Under the pieces are notes generated by a model. It was not told the origin of the DNA, made no database searches, and saw nothing but the letters and a program-made list of their open reading frames with translations. Positions 58,684-64,000 of a stretch of DNA of 64,000 nt are shown one piece after another. Positions within the stretch are counted from its first letter, which is position 1. Each line of letters opens with the position of its first letter. Source of the stretch: JAAYCI01 sp031549285 (lineage in GTDB: Bacteria > Bacillota > Clostridia > Oscillospirales > Ruminococcaceae); contig JAVBPZ010000006.1 of assembly GCA_031549285.1 (NCBI GenBank), forward strand, positions 62,001-126,000, written 5' to 3'. Made by a program: the position numbers and the translations under genes.

Positions 58684-59613
58684 TTACTTGGTACGGCGGT
58701 CCGGCAGATAGTTGCTTCCGGGCAGTGTTTTCAGCTTCTTTTTCAGCTGGGAAGCCACGGTGGATACCTCCAGGTGGCTGGCGAAGGTACGCCGCTGGTT
58801 GGTCACGATGCCCATGGACACGCTGGTTATAGGGAACGTCTCTACTTCGCCCTTGCGGTTTGTGGTGGAAATGAATCCTTTTTTCACATCCTCCGGCGAA
58901 TACAGCAGGCGAATGCGTTCGTCAAAATGGGCAATGAACTCCGCGCAAAGTTTTTCCGCCTTGTCCGGGGTGGTTATCAGCACAAAATCATCCCCGCCTA
59001 TATGGCCCGCAAAATCGTGCTGGGAGCCAAACAGGCGTATCTCCTCGGTCATAATATCCGCGGTCAGCTTAATGGCCATGTCCCCCTTGGAAAAGCCGTA
59101 TACGTCGTTGTAGGACTTGAAGTTATCCAGGTCGATGTAAATGACCGCGTACAAGTCCCCCTTCGCAATGCGGCTGTCTATCTCGCGCTGAATCTCCAGG
59201 TTGCCGGGCAGGCCGGTCAGCGGGTTTGCGCTGCGGTTGCGGTCAATGCGGCGCAGGGTGTTGCGGATACGGCTCAGCAGTTCGCGCTCGTTGAACGGCT
59301 TCACAATATAGTCGTCCGCGCCCAGCTCCAGGCCCACCAGCTTGTCCTCCTGGTCGTCCTTGGAGGTAACCATGATGATGGGCATGAGGTTGTTGGAGTC
59401 CGAATCTCGCAAGATGCGGCACACTTCAAAGCCGTTCATTCCGGTCATTTCCACGTCCAACAGCACCAGGTCCGGCTTTTCACGGCTGACCGCGGCCAGG
59501 CCCGCTTCCCCATCTTCCGCTATAACCACCTCATAGCCCGCCGCCGTCAGGGTCGCGCTCATCTGCACCCGGAAAAAATGGCTGTCGTCTATTATCAGGA
59601 TTTTTTTCTCCAC
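58684..59613 (-). CDS. response regulator with GGDEF-type domain (REC-GGDDF)
   Basis: A 309-aa protein. An N-terminal receiver has ILIIDDSHFF, the phospho-Asp in LVLLDVEMTGMNGFE and the Lys in YIVKPF. A GGDEF-fold domain follows (about 140-309) with LTGLPGNLEIQREI and the signature GGDDF in place of GGDEF. GGDDF variants exist among active and inactive cyclases, so c-di-GMP synthesis is possible but not assured. No I-site RxxD is obvious just before the signature. Start: the GTG at 59613 follows AAAGGGGCAGG; an upstream TTG or ATG is possible but has poor sites. Confidence 0.85.
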   Translation of the reverse strand: MEKKILIIDDSHFFRVQMSATLTAAGYEVVIAEDGEAGLAAVSREKPDLVLLDVEMTGMNGFEVCRILRDSDSNNLMPIIMVTSKDDQEDKLVGLELGADDYIVKPFNERELLSRIRNTLRRIDRNRSANPLTGLPGNLEIQREIDSRIAKGDLYAVIYIDLDNFKSYNDVYGFSKGDMAIKLTADIMTEEIRLFGSQHDFAGHIGGDDFVLITTPDKAEKLCAEFIAHFDERIRLLYSPEDVKKGFISTTNRKGEVETFPITSVSMGIVTNQRRTFASHLEVSTVASQLKKKLKTLPGSNYLPDRRTK

Positions 59614-59726
59614 CCCTGCCCCTTTCCAATTTCGCATTTGTCCCGCGAAATTTTCACCCAATCACTCACTACCGGTAGTATACGAAACTTCACCGGATTT
59701 GTCACGTGTTTTGCACGGCGCAAGAC

Positions 59727-61397
59727 TTATTTTTCCTCCGCCTTTGGCACCGCGTCGGACACCACCACCGCTTTTCCCACCGGCAGCTTGCCGGAATAGC
59801 GTTTAATGAACAGCAGCACCACCAATAGCAGCACCACGCATACCCCCAGCACAATGAACGCGTTCTGCACGATGCCCGCCAAAATGTACCCCAGGAACGA
59901 TATGCCCGCCACAATCATGGCATAGGGGATTTGGGTGGACACGTGAATGAGGTGGTCGCACTGCGCGCCGGTAGAGGACATGATGGTGGTATCGGAAATG
60001 GGAGAAATATGGTCGCCGCACACCGCGCCCGCCAGGCACGCCGCCACCGAGATAATCATGATCTGGCTCATGCCCGGGAACACCGCCAGCACAATGGGAA
60101 TTAAAATGCCAAAAGTGCCCCAGGAGGTGCCGGTGGCAAACGACAAGCCCATGGCAATGAGGAACATGATGGCCGGCATGAGCAGGCTGGCCGCCGCATT
60201 GCCCGCCACCAGGTTGCCCACGAACTCACCCGCGCCCAGCGCGTCGCGGCAGAAGCCGCTTAAGGTCCAGGCAAAGGACAAAATAAGGATAGCCGGTACC
60301 ATCTGGCGGAACCCCTCCGGCAGGCTTTCCGCGAACTGGCGGAAGGTAAGCACCCGCCGCAGCAAAAACCAAAAAAACGTGAAAATGAGCGCGATGAGCG
60401 AGCCCAGCACCAACCCCACCGAGGCGTCACTGTTCGCAAAGGCGGTGATGAACGGCACCCCCTCAAAGAAGCCGCCGGTGTACACCATGCCCGCAATGCA
60501 CAGCAGAATCAGCACCAGTACCGGCAGTACCAGGTCTATCACCTTGCCTTTGGGGTTGGGTTCACTTTGTTTCTGGTCGGCGTATTCGTTGCCGGTCCCG
60601 CCGTACAAATCACCCTCCTGGGCCATCTGCTCATACTTTTTCATCGGGCCAAAATCCAGCCGCATCAGCGAGATAGCCACAATCATGACCAGCGTCAGCA
60701 GCGCATACAGGTTATACGGAATGGACCGCAGGAACACCGCAAACCCGTCTATGCCGGTGCCCTCGGCCGAGGAGGTCACCGCCGCCGCCCAGCTGGAGAT
60801 GGGTGCAATAATGCACACCGGCGCGGCGGTGGCATCAATGAGGTACGCCAGCTTTGCGCGGGATATTTTTTGCTTGTCGGTCACCGGCATCATCACGCTG
60901 CCCACCGTGAGGCAGTTGAAATAGTCATCAATAAAAATAAGCACGCCCAGGCCAAAGGTGGCCAGCTGTGCGCCGGTTTTGGTCTTTATATGTTTCGACG
61001 CCCACCGGCCATACGCGGCGGAGCCGCCGGCCTTGTTCACCAGCACCACCAAAATGCCCAGGATTACCAGGAAAATGAGGATGCCCACGTTCCAGCTGTC
61101 CCCTATTTTGGCGGTGAACATATCCACCATGCTGGTAGCGGTACGCACAGGGTTGAAATTCGCATAAAACAGCGCGCCGGACAAAATGCCCACGAACAGT
61201 GAAATGTACACTTCCTTGGTGATAAGCGCCAGCACAATGGCAATGATGGGCGGCACCAAAGACCAGAACGTGGCGTACATATTGCTCACATACTCCGCCG
61301 CTTCCCCGTCCGCCGCGCCCACCAGCACCGGCACCGCCACCAACAGCAGCCCAACAATCATGCATGGAAACAAAACCCTGGTTACTCGCTTCCCCAT
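59727..61397 (-). CDS. Na+/H+ antiporter NhaC family protein
   Basis: A 556-aa transporter with about 12 TM segments, preceded by an N-terminal hydrophobic segment. Family landmarks are YGRWASKHIKTKTGAQLATFGLGVLIFIDDYFNCLTVG, DATAAPVCIIAPISSWAA, FATGTSWGTFGILIPIVLA and CGDHISPISDTTIMSSTGAQCDH. Members exchange Na+ for protons or for organic acids/amino acids (for example the malate-lactate or tyrosine systems), so the true substrate is open. Confidence 0.88.
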   Translation of the reverse strand: MGKRVTRVLFPCMIVGLLLVAVPVLVGAADGEAAEYVSNMYATFWSLVPPIIAIVLALITKEVYISLFVGILSGALFYANFNPVRTATSMVDMFTAKIGDSWNVGILIFLVILGILVVLVNKAGGSAAYGRWASKHIKTKTGAQLATFGLGVLIFIDDYFNCLTVGSVMMPVTDKQKISRAKLAYLIDATAAPVCIIAPISSWAAAVTSSAEGTGIDGFAVFLRSIPYNLYALLTLVMIVAISLMRLDFGPMKKYEQMAQEGDLYGGTGNEYADQKQSEPNPKGKVIDLVLPVLVLILLCIAGMVYTGGFFEGVPFITAFANSDASVGLVLGSLIALIFTFFWFLLRRVLTFRQFAESLPEGFRQMVPAILILSFAWTLSGFCRDALGAGEFVGNLVAGNAAASLLMPAIMFLIAMGLSFATGTSWGTFGILIPIVLAVFPGMSQIMIISVAACLAGAVCGDHISPISDTTIMSSTGAQCDHLIHVSTQIPYAMIVAGISFLGYILAGIVQNAFIVLGVCVVLLLVVLLFIKRYSGKLPVGKAVVVSDAVPKAEEK

Positions 61398-61511
61398 CTC
61401 CTCATCCCATCCTTTCCTTACTGTGAATTGTATCTTCCCGGCATACGCCCGGTATTACCCGGCCCCACCGAAATACACCGTATGCACCGCGTGCCGGTGC
61501 AAAGGAAAAGT

Positions 61512-61542
61512 AAAAATCCCCCCGCTATAAAACGCAGGGGGC
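61512..61542 (-). terminator. terminator after the 120-aa membrane protein gene
   Basis: On the minus strand GCCCCCTGC...GCGGGGGG is followed by ATTTTTAC, between this gene and nhaC. Confidence 0.75.
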
Positions 61543-61551
61543 ACAAAAACA

Positions 61552-61914
61552 TCATGCAAAGATGATCTGCAGGCTGCTGTACAGGTATAGCCAGCCCAGC
61601 AGCACAGTGTACAGTAATAATACCACCAGATAGATGGTTCGGTTCCGTTTGGACTGTATGCGCAGGCCGATGAGCACCACCACCACACAGGCCACCGCCA
61701 GCGAAACCAGGTCCGAAAACGCCATGACCACCGAGGGCCGCACCCCAAAAAACTGCCCCTGGGAAGCAAACAGCACCCCCGACATGATGAGATGCCCCAG
61801 CGGAATGATGCCCACCGGCAGCACCGCCAGTGCGTATCCCACGTGTTTTGCGCGCAGCGACGCCGCCAAAAGCAGCAGACAAATGACCAGTATGGCAATG
61901 CTTTCCCTGACCAT
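61552..61914 (-). CDS. hypothetical integral membrane protein
   Basis: A 120-aa protein with four predicted TM segments (about 7-22, 30-50, 63-83, 93-115) and no motif I recognise. The ATG at 61914 is eight bases from GAGG; the one at 61923 is too close. Single gene with its own promoter and terminator. Confidence 0.65.
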   Translation of the reverse strand: MVRESIAILVICLLLLAASLRAKHVGYALAVLPVGIIPLGHLIMSGVLFASQGQFFGVRPSVVMAFSDLVSLAVACVVVVLIGLRIQSKRNRTIYLVVLLLYTVLLGWLYLYSSLQIIFA

Positions 61915-61952
61915 TCCATCCACCTCGCAGTCATCGATGCTATTTCTATTCT

Positions 61953-61982
61953 ATTTTACCTTACCCTGACGCTGTTTGTCCA
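61953..61982 (-). promoter_or_regulatory. promoter of the 120-aa membrane protein gene
   Basis: On the minus strand TGGACA (61977-61982), 18-bp spacer, TAAAAT (61953-61958), about 40 bp before the start. Confidence 0.55.
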
Positions 61983-62058
61983 CCTTTTGCAGGAAAACCT
62001 TTGGAACGCTTCACACAGGACGACACGACAAAATTTGCGGCAAAACATCCTGTCCGCC

Positions 62059-62086
62059 TTGACTTGTGCCAAAAATCCCATATAAT
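62059..62086 (+). promoter_or_regulatory. promoter of tRNA-Thr
   Basis: TTGACT (62059-62064), 16-bp spacer, TATAAT (62081-62086), 70 bp before the tRNA. Confidence 0.7.
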
Positions 62087-62155
62087 AGAAAAGTGTCCCG
62101 CAGCAGTGCCCCGGCTGAACCAGCGGGGGCAGCCACCCTGTGCGAGGGTATGTAC

Positions 62156-62231
62156 GCTACTGTAGCTCAGCCGGTAGAGCAGCTGATTCGTAATCAGCAG
62201 GTCAGCAGTTCAAGTCTGCTCAGTAGCTCCA
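62156..62231 (+). tRNA. tRNA-Thr (anticodon CGT)
   Basis: A 76-nt tRNA with encoded CCA: acceptor GCTACTG/CAGTAGC, anticodon arm GCTGA-TTCGTAA-TCAGC giving CGT (reads ACG), T arm AGCAG-TTCAAGT-CTGCT. Confidence 0.96.
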
Positions 62232-62250
62232 GTTTTGCCAAATTTGGCGT

Positions 62251-62282
62251 ACCATCATCCTGTTTTGGGTGATGGTTTTTTG
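62251..62282 (+). terminator. terminator after tRNA-Thr
   Basis: ACCATCA/TGATGGT stem followed by TTTTTTG. Confidence 0.85.
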
Positions 62283-62486
62283 TTGTCACCGCTGCGGAAA
62301 TAAACAAGCCAAACGGAAGCAAAAATCGCCGTCTATCGGTCAAAATAGCGCTGTAAAATTTGCGAAAAAAAACCTCGCATATATGCAGCGGATGTGCTAT
62401 AGTAGGAAAAAGTAGCGGCCGGGAAGCCATATGGCAGGTTGCCTGCCCGGGTATTTTACCGCTCACCATCGATGGAGGAATGTACA

Positions 62487-63029
62487 ATGCAGGATAACCG
62501 GACTATGGAAGATGCCAGCAAGATGCATGTGCAGCAACTGGAAACCGCAAAGGCTTCTTTTGACGAAAACAACGCCGCACGCGCCGCCATGGGCAAGCAC
62601 GTGGAAGAACTGCAGCTAAAGCTGAAAAGCATAGAGACTGCGGTGGAAAAGGTTCAGGTCATTTCCCGCCAGGTTACCATTCTCTCCATCAACGCATCCA
62701 TTGAGGCCGCCAGAGCGGGTGTGGCCGGCAAAGGCTTTGCGGTGGTGGCGCAGGAGGTCGGCAACCTGGCCAAAAACACCGACAACGCCGTGAATGACAT
62801 TGAGTCCAGCATGAAGCAGATGAACGAACTGCTGCAGAAAACCGCCGGTGATATGGAAACCGCCAGCAAGATTGGCGCCGAATTTACCGAGCAGTTGACC
62901 ACGGCGCTGCAGGATGCGCGCGGGTTGTATGAGATTGTATCCGGCGAGACGCTGCCGGAAATGGACGCAGCCGTTGTTCCCGCCTTCAGCGCAGCAGAGC
63001 TGCCGGAACTGCCGGAGGCTTCCCTGTAA
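62487..63029 (+). CDS. soluble methyl-accepting chemotaxis-type signalling protein (short)
   Basis: A 180-aa helical protein with the central tip of the MCP signalling domain: VQVISRQVTILSINASIEAARAGVAGKGFAVVAQEVGNLAKNT (about residues 60-102). There is no TM, HAMP or ligand domain, and the helices on either side are only about 50-60 residues, far shorter than in a normal receptor. ATG at 62487 is eight bases after GGAGG. It may act as a cytoplasmic signalling partner of a kinase or of other receptors; no che gene is in the window. Confidence 0.8.
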   Translation: MQDNRTMEDASKMHVQQLETAKASFDENNAARAAMGKHVEELQLKLKSIETAVEKVQVISRQVTILSINASIEAARAGVAGKGFAVVAQEVGNLAKNTDNAVNDIESSMKQMNELLQKTAGDMETASKIGAEFTEQLTTALQDARGLYEIVSGETLPEMDAAVVPAFSAAELPELPEASL

Positions 63030-63124
63030 ATAGTTACTATGCTTCCCCCGGTTGGCTTTTGGGTCCTTACCCAGCTTTTTTTGTACTTTACTTTTCCCTT
63101 TGCGCCATAAAAAACACACCATAG

Positions 63125-63158
63125 AAAAGCACCTGGAAATGGATTCCGGGTGCTTTTT
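63125..63158 (+). terminator. terminator after the MCP-type gene
   Basis: AAAAGCACC/GGGTGCTTTTT with a loop containing GGAAATGGATTCC, giving a longer imperfect stem. Confidence 0.82.
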
Positions 63159-63203
63159 CGTTTGTTTTTGCCCCAGCCTATTTTCACCTGTTGCATGGAC
63201 GCC

Positions 63204-63869
63204 TTACGGAACAGCTCTGTTATTGTCGTCCGCTCTGGTGGTGGTGGCCACCGGCGCACCGGAACCTAGCTGCGCCGGGGTGCTCCCCTCCCCGGTGTCT
63301 TCCACGGTATCATTGGCCGGGTGCTTTGCGGGGCGCAGCAGCTGTATGCACAGCAGCGCCGCCCCCGCGCCGATGAACAAATCCCCTATGCTGGCAAAGC
63401 CCACATCCCAGCTGCCCAAGCGCACGAACAGTATGTCACCCAGCAGCGGCACACGGGTGGCGGCGGTTTCCAGCGTATAGCCAAATACCTCGCCGGAGGC
63501 AAAGCGCGCCGCAATGGCGGGCGACAGGGACACCACCCGGTCAGACACCGGCATGGCCCCGCCGTTCAGCACAATCACCAGGAAATTCATCAGGGTGCCG
63601 GCGCCAAAAACAGCCGGCCACCACAGGTAGCGCCAGTTCAGCGCGGCAAATGCCGCCAGCATGCCATACTGCAGCACGCACACCACCACCTGTACCGGGC
63701 CCACAGGCAGCGAAAAGGCCGACACCGCATACGGGGCCAGCCCCTTTACCAAAAACGCCGCAATGGGCAACCAAAGCGCGTGCAGGGTGTGCTCCCGGAT
63801 ATACGAAACCCGGCCGCCGGAAATAAACCCGACCACCACGCCCAAAACCACAAAAACCAGCAAAATCAT
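63204..63869 (-). CDS. DUF5317-like membrane protein
   Basis: A 221-aa protein with about six TM segments. The N-terminal LVVGFISGGRV pattern, PVSDRVVSL-type NGGAMPVS motif and RVPLLGDILFV in the second half are typical of DUF5317 proteins of clostridia, function unknown. The last ~40 residues are a polar Thr/Asp/Gly-rich tail. Its ATG overlaps the stop of the preceding gene (ATGA), so it is translationally coupled to an HD-GYP-like gene. Confidence 0.8.
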   Translation of the reverse strand: MILLVFVVLGVVVGFISGGRVSYIREHTLHALWLPIAAFLVKGLAPYAVSAFSLPVGPVQVVVCVLQYGMLAAFAALNWRYLWWPAVFGAGTLMNFLVIVLNGGAMPVSDRVVSLSPAIAARFASGEVFGYTLETAATRVPLLGDILFVRLGSWDVGFASIGDLFIGAGAALLCIQLLRPAKHPANDTVEDTGEGSTPAQLGSGAPVATTTRADDNNRAVP

Positions 63870-64000
63870 ATTGTCGACTCTATCTCCTGTTCCACATCCA
63901 TTTCCAGCTGGGCGGCGTCCAGCTGCGGCATAATGCTGACGAAAACCGACACCACCTGGGGGTCGAACTGTACACCCGCCTGTTTTTCAATGATAGCCAG
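63866..64000 (-). CDS. C-terminal end of an HD-GYP-like protein (runs off the right edge)
   Basis: Only the last 44 codons are in the window. They contain EKQAGVQFDPQVVSVFV, which matches the conserved end of HD-GYP phosphodiesterase domains (GTQFDPxVVxxFL), then a short acidic tail. The identification rests on this single motif. If correct, this is a c-di-GMP-type phosphodiesterase cotranscribed with the DUF5317-like gene. Confidence 0.65.
   Translation of the reverse strand: MAIIEKQAGVQFDPQVVSVFVSIMPQLDAAQLEMDVEQEIESTI

Noticed and set aside
58465..59799. Open frame of 444 codons on the plus strand
   Set aside because: Antisense to the REC-GGDEF gene, whose motifs are clear on the minus strand.

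Overview
The window reads as chromosomal DNA from a GC-rich, low-copy Gram-positive member of the Clostridia. My best guess is Oscillospiraceae/Ruminococcaceae-like, inferred from gene content and not from any marker gene. Supporting content: a PolC-type replicative polymerase, the pyrH-frr-uppS-cdsA-dxr-rseP-ispG-polC order typical of Firmicutes, two-gene glycine decarboxylase (gcvPA/gcvPB), VanZ, DegV, DUF5317- and DUF6512-like proteins, an LXG toxin cassette, and strong AGGAGG-type ribosome binding sites. Genes are dense and most lie on the minus strand.

Layout. 1-8.0 kb (minus): pyrH, frr, uppS, cdsA, dxr, rseP, ispG and the N-terminus of polC, covering UMP kinase, ribosome recycling, undecaprenyl-PP, CDP-diacylglycerol, two MEP-pathway steps, site-2 protease and replication. 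A (GTTA)n microsatellite sits just before polC. 8.2-12.7 kb (minus): a fused SecDF with a long charged tail and a PLP aminotransferase. 13.0-16.7 kb: tRNA-Ser, a duplicated and degenerate tRNA 3' end, then a visibly AT-richer plus-strand cassette that looks like a type VII secretion (T7SSb) LXG toxin operon: two small helper proteins, a 591-aa LXG toxin and a candidate immunity gene. 16.7-21.9 kb: cold-shock protein, DegV, an anaerobic sulfatase-maturase-like radical SAM enzyme, an autoregulated-looking MarR operon and a TVP38 membrane protein.

22.0-32.0 kb (minus): a complete histidine operon, hisZ-hisG (fused), hisD, vanZ-like, hisC, hisB, hisH, hisA, hisF, hisIE, hisK, with one strong promoter and a terminator at the far end. 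32.1-34.2 kb: an Lsa/CplR-like ABC-F protein behind a ~350-nt leader that contains an intrinsic terminator. 34.2-40.4 kb (minus): nrdR, a TIM-barrel sugar-phosphate isomerase-like gene and the glycine cleavage operon gcvT-gcvH-gcvPA-gcvPB. tRNA-Ala follows.

40.9-46.4 kb (plus): a signalling cluster of a FIST-domain sensor and two hybrid histidine kinases. 46.5-51.3 kb: an MMPL/RND exporter with an exported repeat-rich partner, divergent from a TetR regulator. 51.6-64 kb: small membrane proteins, a potassium channel, purC, a methyltransferase, PutP, a radical SAM/SPASM enzyme paired with a small Ser-rich membrane protein, a REC-GGDEF protein, an NhaC-type antiporter, tRNA-Thr, a soluble methyl-accepting-type protein, a DUF5317-like protein and the C-terminal end of an HD-GYP-like protein.

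No rRNA, CRISPR array, insertion sequence or replication origin was seen. The most interesting parts are the LXG cassette next to a scarred tRNA-Ser, the ABC-F leader, the HisZ-HisG fusion, and the radical SAM/membrane protein pair.
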